From Terriglobia bacterium (GTDB lineage: Bacteria; Acidobacteriota; Terriglobia; Terriglobales; Acidobacteriaceae), in assembly GCA_032252755.1 (NCBI GenBank), contig JAVUPY010000052.1:1-64000 (forward strand): 64,000 nucleotides of DNA, in the 5' to 3' direction. The notes under the pieces are model-generated. The model was given only the letters and a program-made list of their open reading frames with translations. It was not told the origin of the DNA and searched no databases. Both the position numbers and the translations under genes were made by a program. Of this stretch, positions 47,195 through 55,421 are shown one piece after another; positions within the stretch are counted from its first letter, which is position 1; each line of letters opens with the position of its first letter.

Positions 47195-50125
47195 CTAGAA
47201 GCGTACTCCAAGTCCAACCTGAACAATTCGACCTTCCAGTACAGTTCCGGTCGGAGCCAACGTTGGAGCTGAAGTGATATTGCCGAGTGAATCAACACCG
47301 GCAACCGTATTCAAGCTAGTGACGTTGGGGTGATTGAACACATTGTTAGCCTCGAACACGAACTGCGGCTTTACTCGCTCCCACAGGTTCGCGAGTTCGC
47401 GCGTGTACCGCAGGTCGACCTGGTAAATGCTCGGGCCGCGGACTGAGTTGCGGCCGACAAATGCCGGGCGCGTCACCGAGGCCGAAATGGGATCGCCGTT
47501 CAGCGCCTTGTTCACGACGATGTTCTGCTGATCGCCAGAAGAGAGGTTTGCCAGAATGGCGAATGTGTTGCCATTCACGATGTGCCGAAGCACAGAATTG
47601 CCGGTGTTCGTTGTGGGCTGCAGGACCGTACTGATCGTGAGGGCCTGCGGGCGATTCGACAGGGTATTTCCGCGATCACGACTGATGTTCGTCGCATCTT
47701 CGATCGGCAGGTTTTGCTCGAAGCTGTTGGCATCCGGTGCATTGCTGATGGAATGCGACCAGGTGTACGAAGCGCTCAACTCCACACCTTGGGACAACCG
47801 GTGCGTGTAGTTCATAACGAGCGCGTCGTAGTTCGAATTTGCCCCGCTTGTCTGCAGCGTAATGCTGTTGAACTCGGGGAACAAACGGGTGCTCGCATTG
47901 ACGGCCGAGTCAAACACGGGACGGCCGTCAGCCAGCGTGCCGATAGGATTGATTAGATTCATATTCCGCAGGTATTCCAGATTGCGGCCGGCGGTATGCA
48001 CATATCCCAACGTCAAGCCGTCACTCTTGGAAAGCTGCTGTTGCACCTGCAGGCTGAAGTTCAGTGTGTAGGCATTCTTGAAGTTCGGAGCAGTCGAGGT
48101 GATGCTCGGCGGTGTACTCGCCGACGGCACCGACGACACGATGGTGGGAAATGCCGGCGCTCCCGGTGAAGTTGGCTGGAACGTGGCACTTGAAAGGGTA
48201 CCGTTATTCAGCAGGGGGTTGAACCACGTGTTCGTCGCCGGGTTATCGTAGAACACTCCTGCGGAGCCGCGCAGAACGGTTTTGCTGGTAAGCCCATAAG
48301 CAAATCCGAAGCGCGGACTGAAATTAGCGCTCGGCGAATTGAACTTGCGGGAATAGACGAACAGCGCGTTGGAATCGGCCGGCGGCGGAGTGTACTTGTC
48401 ATACCTCAAGCCGTAGATCAGCATCAATTTCGGCGTTATCTGCCAGCTGTCCTGGGCGTACATTCCGAAGAATACAGACTTGTAGGTCGGAACCGTTCCG
48501 CCATTGCTGACCGTCGCGGTACTGTAAGCGAACGGATTGGCACCGGACTCGGCAGCGAGATAGTTCTGGATCGCGGTGTTCCCGCCCGAGGCGCTGAAGG
48601 TGTACATCATGTAGGCGGTCGCACGTTGCAGGTCGATGTTCTCTTGCCAGTTTCCGCCGAACTTAAACGAATGGTTGCCGCGAATCCATGTCAGGTTCTC
48701 GTTGAAGCTGGGGATTTTTTCATCGAAGACGTCGCCCGCGCCCGTGGTTCCATTGAAGATCGCCGCGCCCGAGACATTGATCACCGGACCCGGCCCCGTC
48801 AGAGATCCCGGGAAGTGCATGTTCTTGCGGAACGCGTACGAGAAGCGGAACTCGTTCAACAGGCTATTGCTTAGGGTGGAGACCAACTGGAATCCAGCTA
48901 CGTGCGCACGATCCTTAAAATCGGAGAAAGCATCGAGCGCGCTCAATCCGCCGGACGTTGTGTTGAAGGGGAAGTTGTTGCGGAAGTAATTGTAGCGGAA
49001 GAACACCGAATTCTTTTTGCTGACGACCCAGTCGGTGCGGCCATCGACGAACTGGCCGTGCAGCAGGCCGGGGCCGGAGCCCAGGAGGTCCGGACTGATT
49101 CCAAGCGCCGCGGCATTGGCCGCCGTAATAGTAACCGGAGTCGGTTGTCCTCGGGTCAAGTGCTCGTAGGCCCCGAACCAGAACAGTTTGTCCTTGATGA
49201 TGGGACCGCCGACGTCCGCGGCGTAGTCATTCAATCTCAGTTCCGGTTTTGGAGCAGTCGGAGACAGAAGAATGGGTCGCGCGGTCGCATCCACCCACCG
49301 GTGCAGGTAGTTGAACTCGCCGTGAATGTTGTTGGTTCCCGAGTTGGTTATGACGTTGTAGATGTTGCCGGAGGTGCCTCCGAACTCAGGCGCGTAGCTG
49401 TTGGAAACCGTCTGCACCTCACGAACAAAAGTCTGCGAAATCGGAAACAGGCGCAGTCCATGGCGGTCGGTTTGCGTGTCGACCATGCCGTCCATCTGGT
49501 AGTTAATCCGGTCGAGTAGCCCGTTGGTGTTGACAGTACGCGGGATGCCAAGTTCCGGGTTCGGGTGTCCGCTGACGCCGGGCTGGAACAAGATGAAGTT
49601 ATACGGGTTGCGCGACGTCAACGGAAGATTGGCGATTTCGACCGACGAAATCGTTCGCCCTATATCGGCTTGCGTCGTCTGCACGACAGGAACGGCGTTC
49701 GTCACCTCGACCACGGTTTCCACAGTGGCCGGCTTCATAGGCGCGTCCACCACGGCTTCCCTGCCAGCCTCCAAGCGGACATTGGCAGCCTTGATAGTGG
49801 AAAACCCCTGCTTGGTGATTGTCACTTCATACGGTCCCAGTGGAAGATTCGGCAGGACGTAATAACCGTCGCTGTTGCTTTCAATGCTGCGGCTGAAACC
49901 CGTTGCGGTATTGCGCACGACAACCGTCGCGCCTGGCACAGCGGCGCCCGAGGCATCGGCGACCCGGCCACGAATGGAGCCGTTGATCGCCTGCGATTGC
50001 GACCACACACACACTGCGGCCAAAAGAATCAACACGACCAGCATGGCGGCTGAGCGAACAAATTGTTCGCACAGTCTCGCACCGGTAACGCGAACTGACT
50101 CATCATGCTGAATATTGTTTGACAT
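47195..50125 (-). CDS. TonB-dependent receptor (Oar-like, carboxypeptidase-regulatory N-terminus)
   Basis: 976 residues. A signal segment at about residues 25-45 (LVVLILLAAVCVWSQ) precedes a CarboxypepD_reg domain (SIRGRVADASGAAVPGATVV, then SDGYYVLPNLPLGPYEVTI). A plug-like region follows (VPVVQTTQADIGRTISS, IANLPLTSRNPYN) and then a beta-barrel, ending in VQVGLGVRF with the C-terminal Phe of outer-membrane proteins. It imports a large substrate across the outer membrane with TonB energy; the type is expanded in Acidobacteria and Bacteroidetes. A ROK regulator is 49 bp upstream. The ATG at 50125 follows AAAGGTGGGGTG. Confidence 0.92.
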   Translation of the reverse strand: MSNNIQHDESVRVTGARLCEQFVRSAAMLVVLILLAAVCVWSQSQAINGSIRGRVADASGAAVPGATVVVRNTATGFSRSIESNSDGYYVLPNLPLGPYEVTITKQGFSTIKAANVRLEAGREAVVDAPMKPATVETVVEVTNAVPVVQTTQADIGRTISSVEIANLPLTSRNPYNFILFQPGVSGHPNPELGIPRTVNTNGLLDRINYQMDGMVDTQTDRHGLRLFPISQTFVREVQTVSNSYAPEFGGTSGNIYNVITNSGTNNIHGEFNYLHRWVDATARPILLSPTAPKPELRLNDYAADVGGPIIKDKLFWFGAYEHLTRGQPTPVTITAANAAALGISPDLLGSGPGLLHGQFVDGRTDWVVSKKNSVFFRYNYFRNNFPFNTTSGGLSALDAFSDFKDRAHVAGFQLVSTLSNSLLNEFRFSYAFRKNMHFPGSLTGPGPVINVSGAAIFNGTTGAGDVFDEKIPSFNENLTWIRGNHSFKFGGNWQENIDLQRATAYMMYTFSASGGNTAIQNYLAAESGANPFAYSTATVSNGGTVPTYKSVFFGMYAQDSWQITPKLMLIYGLRYDKYTPPPADSNALFVYSRKFNSPSANFSPRFGFAYGLTSKTVLRGSAGVFYDNPATNTWFNPLLNNGTLSSATFQPTSPGAPAFPTIVSSVPSASTPPSITSTAPNFKNAYTLNFSLQVQQQLSKSDGLTLGYVHTAGRNLEYLRNMNLINPIGTLADGRPVFDSAVNASTRLFPEFNSITLQTSGANSNYDALVMNYTHRLSQGVELSASYTWSHSISNAPDANSFEQNLPIEDATNISRDRGNTLSNRPQALTISTVLQPTTNTGNSVLRHIVNGNTFAILANLSSGDQQNIVVNKALNGDPISASVTRPAFVGRNSVRGPSIYQVDLRYTRELANLWERVKPQFVFEANNVFNHPNVTSLNTVAGVDSLGNITSAPTLAPTGTVLEGRIVQVGLGVRF

Positions 50126-50174
50126 TGTTCACCCCACCTTTCCAAATTGGACTGATAGATAACCGGTTCCGAAA

Positions 50175-51422
50175 CTATTCTTCGCTTACCCCCGACCCAA
50201 ATCCGATGCCCGCGGCGTTCGCCTTCCCTCGGCGGCGTTGATAGCCATCGGCCTCAGCCGCCAGGAGCGCGAGCCGCAATGCTCCCATCAATTGAGCATC
50301 AGCACCGAGACTGCTGAGGACAAGCTTTGGACGCGCGAACTCATTGCGGGATAGGTATGAAGCCGTGGCCTTGCGCAAGGCTTCGTTAGCTACTCCCCCG
50401 CCAAGAACAACGAGCGAAACATCCAACACGAGGTTCATGTTGGTAATGGCAACCGCCAGATGCTCGGCGCTGCTTTCCAGCAGTTCCCGAGCTGCGCGGT
50501 CATCCTTCTCGCCCATCTGGAGAATTTCCGTGGCGCGCACGTTCCGGCTGCCATCTTTCAAAGGCGCGTTTTCTCTCCATGCGCGCTCGATGCTTCTGCC
50601 GCCAATCGCGCTCTCGAGGGCCCCCAACCGGTCAACCGCAAGGGCATAGTGCGGCAGGCCGGGAAGCATCATGTATCCAAGCTCACCCGCCGACCAGTTC
50701 GTGCCGTGATGGAGCTGGCCTCGCATCATGATCCCGGCGCCGACGCCAGTCCCGATAGCGAGAAAAACAAAATCGCTCACATTTCGTGCGATACCACACC
50801 AATGCTCACCGAGTGCGGCGAGATTCACATCGTTGTCAATCGTGGCCGGGATCCCGGTCTTTGCCCGCAACAGATCACGGAGGGGCACGTCGTGCCAGCC
50901 CGTCAGGTTGGGCGCGGAAACAACGCGGCCCGCTTTTACGTCTGTCATACCCGGAGCTCCCGCCGCCAGTTTAAGAATCTTCTTCGGTGGAATCCCGTTC
51001 CGTTGGCAAAGCTCACGAACTCCGGCGGCGATCAGGTCAATAACAACTTTGGGAGACCTCCTGACGCCGAGTTCGCACGACCAGCGGCCACGGACAGTTC
51101 CGCACAAGTCTCCCAGCGCGATTCGTACATTCGACCCGCCGATGTCGACTCCGACAACGAATGCATGCTCCCCGTTGAACTCGATTAAACGAGGCGGGCG
51201 TCCGCCGTTGGGCTTACCGTCGCCGATGAACTTCACGACACCCGAATGCTGGAGGGCGCCTATCAATGCGGAGACCGTAGGGGCCGTCAGACCGGAGAGT
51301 CGTACAAGATCCGCACGCGAACAGGGAGCGTGATGTCGCACAAGGCGAAGCAGTTCGCGCGTGTTTGCTTCACGCATCTTCTTGGGGTGGAGCGGGATAA
51401 ACCCTCCCTGGGCGTGCGGCAT
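50175..51422 (-). CDS. ROK-family transcriptional regulator (NagC/XylR type)
   Basis: 415 residues. Residues about 17-75 are a winged helix-turn-helix (TRELLRLVRHHAPCSRADLV; LSGLTAPTVSALIGALQHSG). The sugar-kinase-like ROK domain begins VVGVDIGGSNVRIALGD, with TIDNDVNLAALGEHW and LAIGTGVGAGIM. The usual ROK zinc motif (C-x-C-G-x2-G-C-x-E after GELGH) is absent: the segment reads GELGYMMLPGLPHYALAVD with no Cys. The protein probably represses the TonB-lyase-permease-deacetylase genes below and responds to a sugar-like ligand. MREANTRELLRLV at 51377 is an alternative start. The 183 bp upstream hold an AT-rich stretch but no clear promoter. Confidence 0.89.
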   Translation of the reverse strand: MPHAQGGFIPLHPKKMREANTRELLRLVRHHAPCSRADLVRLSGLTAPTVSALIGALQHSGVVKFIGDGKPNGGRPPRLIEFNGEHAFVVGVDIGGSNVRIALGDLCGTVRGRWSCELGVRRSPKVVIDLIAAGVRELCQRNGIPPKKILKLAAGAPGMTDVKAGRVVSAPNLTGWHDVPLRDLLRAKTGIPATIDNDVNLAALGEHWCGIARNVSDFVFLAIGTGVGAGIMMRGQLHHGTNWSAGELGYMMLPGLPHYALAVDRLGALESAIGGRSIERAWRENAPLKDGSRNVRATEILQMGEKDDRAARELLESSAEHLAVAITNMNLVLDVSLVVLGGGVANEALRKATASYLSRNEFARPKLVLSSLGADAQLMGALRLALLAAEADGYQRRRGKANAAGIGFGSGVSEE

Positions 51423-51605
51423 TTCTGGAGCTCACTTGATCGGGGGCTAATTTAAGACTATTAACTAAGTGCCGTCAAGCCCATTCTTTCGCCTGAGAGT
51501 CATCTTCGTGCCATTAACTTCCGGCGGGCGGTGGATGCAACCAACGGCGGCCGTAAAGCTCTCCCATTCATAAGAGTGTTTACACAATCAGGATAGGAGG
51601 TTGCG

Positions 51606-52166
51606 ATGCGACGAAGCATTAGCCTGTGCGTTCTGGTAGCAGGGCTCACGCTAGCAGCACTCGCCCTGGACCGAGCGGCGGAGCATTTCATGGCCATGGC
51701 GGTTCTGCCACCGAGCGCTGCCGGGAGCAGCACTGTACCGCTGAATATCGATATTCAAGCTTATACAAGTGACTCGACGCTGAACTCGTTAGGGGATATT
51801 CTCTCCGACGGCAACAACCAGACGGCACTGTTGCAGAAGTTTGAATCGATGCCGGGCATCGGTGATGTGTCGCGCGAGGGACGCGTGGGAGTGGAGGTGA
51901 AGGTCATCCGCGTGCAGCAGACGGCGCAGGGACTACGCGAAATCACGATGCTGACAGACCGGCCAATTCACTTCTGTGAACTCACCAATGCTTCTCCAAC
52001 GGCCGACTACCCGTATGGAATGATTCAATTCACGGTGGATCACAACGGCAATGGAACGGGCAAAGCCTATCCCGTCGCGAAAATCAAGAGCATCAGCGCG
52101 AACAATATCTCGATCGATGATTACGGTGTGATCCCGATCCAGTTGACCGTCCACCAGGTTCAATAG
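51606..52166 (+). CDS. exported protein of unknown function
   Basis: 186 residues from ATG 51606, with AGGAGG six bases upstream. Residues 1-22 are a signal peptide-like segment (SISLCVLVAGLTLAALAL). The mature part contains LNIDIQAYTSDSTLNSLGDI, then [20 protein letters not shown] and VGVEVKVIRVQQTAQGLREIT, and ends with DDYGVIPIQLTVHQVQ. It looks like one compact alpha/beta domain. I do not recognise the family. It diverges from the ROK gene and is convergent with galT, so it is its own unit. Confidence 0.75.
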   Translation: MRRSISLCVLVAGLTLAALALDRAAEHFMAMAVLPPSAAGSSTVPLNIDIQAYTSDSTLNSLGDILSDGNNQTALLQKFESMPGIGDVSREGRVGVEVKVIRVQQTAQGLREITMLTDRPIHFCELTNASPTADYPYGMIQFTVDHNGNGTGKAYPVAKIKSISANNISIDDYGVIPIQLTVHQVQ

Positions 52167-52215
52167 AAGTGAAAGGCCGCCAGTTGCTCCGGTGGCTTCG
52201 TGGACCAAACCGTTT

Positions 52216-53268
52216 CTATCGCGCTTCCACTTTTGCCGGCGGAGGCGGGGTGAATTCGCTGATGTCCGCCTCGCGCAGAAAGCGCGCGGCCTCTTCCGGT
52301 GGTGTGGGATTGATATAGAACCCGGTGCCCCATTCGAAACCCGCCGTCTTGGTCAGCTTCGGCATGAATTCGATGTGCCAATGATAGTGTTCGTTGAACG
52401 GCTCCTGTACCGGCGATGAGTGAATCACAAGATTGTAGGCGGGCCGATCGAGGACAACATCGGCTTTCATCAACAACAGTTTCAGGCTTTTTGCCAGGTT
52501 CTCGAAGATGTGCGAGGAAGAGTTTTCGAAGGCCGATTCGTGGCGCTTCGGCAGGATCCATGTCTCGAACGGGAATCGCGGGGCATAGGGCGCGAGCGTC
52601 ACGAAATCGTTATTCTCGGCGATGACGCGGACTGGATCTTCCAATTCCTGCCGAATGACGTCGCAGAATACGCAGCGCTCCTTGTAGGTGTAGTACTGCT
52701 TCGCGCCTTCGAGTTCTTCGCGCACGTGCTTGGGAAGGATCGGGAGGGCAATCAACTGTCCGTGCGGGTGTTCGAGCGATGCTCCAGCGGCCTCGCCGTG
52801 GTTTTTGAAAATCAGGATGTACTTGAACCGCTTGTCCTGCCGAAGGTCAACGACGCGATCGCGATAGGCCCAGAGCACGTCTTCGATGCGCTTCTCCGGC
52901 ATAGAGGCGAGGGTAATGTTATGGTCCGGCGACTCGATGATGACTTCGTGGGCGCCGATGCCGTTCATCTTGTCGAACATTCCCTCGGCCTGCCGGCTTA
53001 GATTGCCTTCAATGCCAAGAGCGGGAAACTTGTTCGGCACGACACGAACGCTCCACCCGGGGGTGTTGGGACGGCTGGAGTTGCCATTCTGCGATGGCCG
53101 GTAGGCGAGAATCTCCGGCGGCGTCTTATCCTCGTTGCCGTAACAGAACGGACAGAAGCCGCCTTTCATGGTCACGCGATCGCGAACAAAATCGGTCGGG
53201 CGCTTGGCACGATCAGTAGAAATGATCACCCAGCGGCCGACGATCGGGTCTTTCCTAAGCTCGGGCAC
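52216..53268 (-). CDS. galT: galactose-1-phosphate uridylyltransferase
   Basis: 350 residues, the normal length. MPELRKDPIVGRWVIISTDRA begins the family. The catalytic nucleotidyl-accepting His is in LEHPHGQLIALPILP (HPH), and FCPFCYGNEDKTPPE carries the zinc-binding Cys pair. The C-terminal domain has FNEHYHWHIEFMP. It transfers UMP from UDP-glucose to galactose-1-phosphate in the Leloir pathway. The start is GTG 53268 with GGGAG seven bases upstream. No galK or galE is adjacent. Confidence 0.94.
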   Translation of the reverse strand: MPELRKDPIVGRWVIISTDRAKRPTDFVRDRVTMKGGFCPFCYGNEDKTPPEILAYRPSQNGNSSRPNTPGWSVRVVPNKFPALGIEGNLSRQAEGMFDKMNGIGAHEVIIESPDHNITLASMPEKRIEDVLWAYRDRVVDLRQDKRFKYILIFKNHGEAAGASLEHPHGQLIALPILPKHVREELEGAKQYYTYKERCVFCDVIRQELEDPVRVIAENNDFVTLAPYAPRFPFETWILPKRHESAFENSSSHIFENLAKSLKLLLMKADVVLDRPAYNLVIHSSPVQEPFNEHYHWHIEFMPKLTKTAGFEWGTGFYINPTPPEEAARFLREADISEFTPPPPAKVEAR

Positions 53269-53344
53269 GGTATGACTCCCAATAAGATCGGTTCGTAAAA
53301 ATGGTACGCCAAAGGGAAGATTTTGGCACGGCGGGAAAAAGGAG

Positions 53345-53779
53345 CTACCGAGGCGTAAATGCGTCCTTGAGTAGCTCGATCTCCATCGACGGTCCGAGAT
53401 AGACGTTCACGATGTCAAAGCGATAGGGAGTTGCGGATGAGATCTTTTTTCGATAGAGCCACGCCATGCCGGCGAGTTCGTCGCGCTTCGCCATGTCGAC
53501 GGCGGCTTCCGCCGGGACGAGGCCGCGTTCGCCGCGCGTCTTCACTTCGATGAAGCACAGGGTTCCGCCGTCCCATCCGACCATGTCGAGTTCGCCGCGA
53601 CGGCCACTGCCACGCCAGTTGCGGGCGACGATGGTGTAACCCAGTTGACGGAGATAGAAGTACGCGGCTTCTTCCCCGCGCCGGCCGGTCTTGATGTGCT
53701 CGGGTACTTTGCGAACGCTGGGTAACCAGAAACTGAGCGCGTACAGAGTTTTCAGTGCGATCTTCGTCAGACCTCGCAT
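53345..53779 (-). CDS. YraN/UPF0102 family nuclease-like protein
   Basis: 144 residues. The restriction-endonuclease-like core is present: GRRGEEAAYFYLRQLGYTIV, then NWRGSGRRGELDMVGWDG and TLCFIEVKTRGERG, giving the D...ExK metal-binding set (GELDMV and FIEVK). YRFDIVNVYLG closes the fold. The first 30 residues are an extension over the common start (HIKTGRRGEE). Function is not established in the family; a DNA-processing role is assumed from the fold. It is 76 bp upstream of galT on the same strand. Confidence 0.9.
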   Translation of the reverse strand: MRGLTKIALKTLYALSFWLPSVRKVPEHIKTGRRGEEAAYFYLRQLGYTIVARNWRGSGRRGELDMVGWDGGTLCFIEVKTRGERGLVPAEAAVDMAKRDELAGMAWLYRKKISSATPYRFDIVNVYLGPSMEIELLKDAFTPR

Positions 53780-53843
53780 GATTCAAGCATGACAATCGCA
53801 AACTGCTTTTCGCCAGAAGAAATGGAGGCACGATTCCGTTTTG

Positions 53844-53873
53844 GGAAAAGAAACGCCGGTCCAAAGACCGGCG
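53844..53873 (-). terminator. intrinsic terminator of the aminopeptidase P gene
   Basis: On the minus strand, CGCCGGTC-TTTG-GACCGGCG (53854-53873) is followed by TTTCTTTTCCC, just after the stop of the gene at 53898. Confidence 0.82.
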
Positions 53874-53897
53874 GTGGGGCGGGATTGTCAAACTGCT

Positions 53898-55274
53898 CTA
53901 CTTCGCTTCGCTTCCGACCAGCCTTTCAATATCGGCCATTTCTTTCGGAATTCCGCTGGAGAGAATCTCCGAGCCGTGATCGGTGATCAGGACGGTGTCC
54001 TCGATGCGAATATGAATGTGCTTCTCGGGGAATTCGACGATCGGTTCAACGGTAACGACTTGCCCGGCTTTGATCGGACCGCCCAAACCGGGCCCGGTTC
54101 CTGGCGTGGCGACGTCGTGCGTTGCCTCGCCCACGAAGTGGCCGAAGCCGTTGTACCAACGGTCCCCGATGCCGTATTTCTCGTATACTTTCTTCCCTTC
54201 CGCGGCTGCCTGCTCGTAGGTGTTGCCAGGGCGGAGCATGTTGATGATCGCCTTCTGCGCCTCGAGATCGACGGCGTACCACTTCGCCTGCTCGGGCGTG
54301 AATTTGCCGCTGATGTTGAAGGTCCTCGTGATGTCCATCGTCAGGTGATCGAGATCGGCGGCGTAGTCGAAGACGACGAGATCGTTGGGCTCGATCTTGC
54401 GACGATTCTGGAAGTAGTGCCACGTATTGACGTTGGGTCCTGAGCCGACGATCGCGGGATAAGCGACGCCCTGCGCACCGTTCTTGTAGTACCAGTAATA
54501 GGCCTCGGCTTCGATCTCGTATTCGTACATACCGGGCTTGGCGCGCGCGATCGCGCGACGATTGCCTTCCGCGCTGATCTTGGCGTTACGCCGCATGATC
54601 TCGATCTCCTGCGGCGTCTTGATGTTTCGCATGCCGTCGACCAGAGGCGTCAGATCTTTCAATTGCGACTGCGGGAAGCGCTCGCGCAATTTCACGACAA
54701 TCTCGCGATCGCGCGGCATGCCTTCGCCAAACGGATGGTCGTAGTTCGCGGCGTAATTGGCGCCGACCTCCTGACGCGCGCCATCGACTTTGTCCGGGAA
54801 ACCGAGTCGGACCCAGAATTCCGGATCGGGCCGGCTTGCCATGCTCGCAAGCACTGAACTGAGATTGTTGAGCGGCAGCACCGCCGCGAATCCGAATTGG
54901 GTTTGCTGATCCTTGGGCAGAGCTAGAACATTGGGCCCGTACACTTGAGCAATCCGTGGCGGCTGTTGCGGTTCGAACAGGACTGAACGCCCGCTCGCGC
55001 CATCGATCAGCAACACGGCGCCTTCATCGGCGATGCCGGTATAGTAATAGAAGTCGTTGTCTTCGCGGTAATGAGTGCCTTCAGGATCGTTGATACGCGC
55101 AAAAAGCAGTGCCGTTCCAGATTTCATCTCTCTGGCGAGCTCGCCTCGTCGGCGTGCAAACTCCTTGCCACCGCCGAGGTCATCAAACGCCTGTTTGTCC
55201 GTGTATTGCGCGAACGCAGGAATTGAGATGATTGCGATGAGCCAAGCGATTGCTGCAGATCGAATTTGTTTCAT
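53898..55274 (-). CDS. exported Xaa-Pro aminopeptidase (M24B)
   Basis: 458 residues with a signal peptide (SAAIAWLIAIISIPAFAQ). The N-terminal creatinase-like domain (GTALLFARINDPEGTHY, EDNDFYYYTGIADEGAVLLI) leads to the pita-bread catalytic domain. There the dinuclear metal ligands are Asp in VVFDYAADLDHLTMDITRTF (DYAAD and MDIT), His in GFGHFVGEATHD, Glu in VVTVEPIVEFPE and Glu in RIEDTVLITDHG. It removes N-terminal residues before proline, here in the periplasm. This differs from cytoplasmic PepP. The ATG at 55274 matches the signal peptide. Confidence 0.92.
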   Translation of the reverse strand: MKQIRSAAIAWLIAIISIPAFAQYTDKQAFDDLGGGKEFARRRGELAREMKSGTALLFARINDPEGTHYREDNDFYYYTGIADEGAVLLIDGASGRSVLFEPQQPPRIAQVYGPNVLALPKDQQTQFGFAAVLPLNNLSSVLASMASRPDPEFWVRLGFPDKVDGARQEVGANYAANYDHPFGEGMPRDREIVVKLRERFPQSQLKDLTPLVDGMRNIKTPQEIEIMRRNAKISAEGNRRAIARAKPGMYEYEIEAEAYYWYYKNGAQGVAYPAIVGSGPNVNTWHYFQNRRKIEPNDLVVFDYAADLDHLTMDITRTFNISGKFTPEQAKWYAVDLEAQKAIINMLRPGNTYEQAAAEGKKVYEKYGIGDRWYNGFGHFVGEATHDVATPGTGPGLGGPIKAGQVVTVEPIVEFPEKHIHIRIEDTVLITDHGSEILSSGIPKEMADIERLVGSEAK

Positions 55275-55353
55275 CCCCTTCGCCTCCGGGACGGAAGTGT
55301 ACAGGAAAAGCCGTGGCTGGTCGCTGGGGAATGGTGGTTCGCGGAAATAACGA

Positions 55354-55381
55354 AGCCGGCTACCAGATAAGGTAACCGGCT
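55354..55381 (-). terminator. terminator-like hairpin of the aminotransferase gene
   Basis: AGCCGGCTACC and GGTAACCGGCT (one mismatch) form a stem; on the minus strand it is followed by TCGTTATTT. It lies 41 bp past the aminotransferase stop. The weak tail makes it less certain. Confidence 0.6.
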
Positions 55382-55421
55382 CGGGTTTTCGATAACAGGT
55401 AAAGCTACCGGCAACAGTTTT

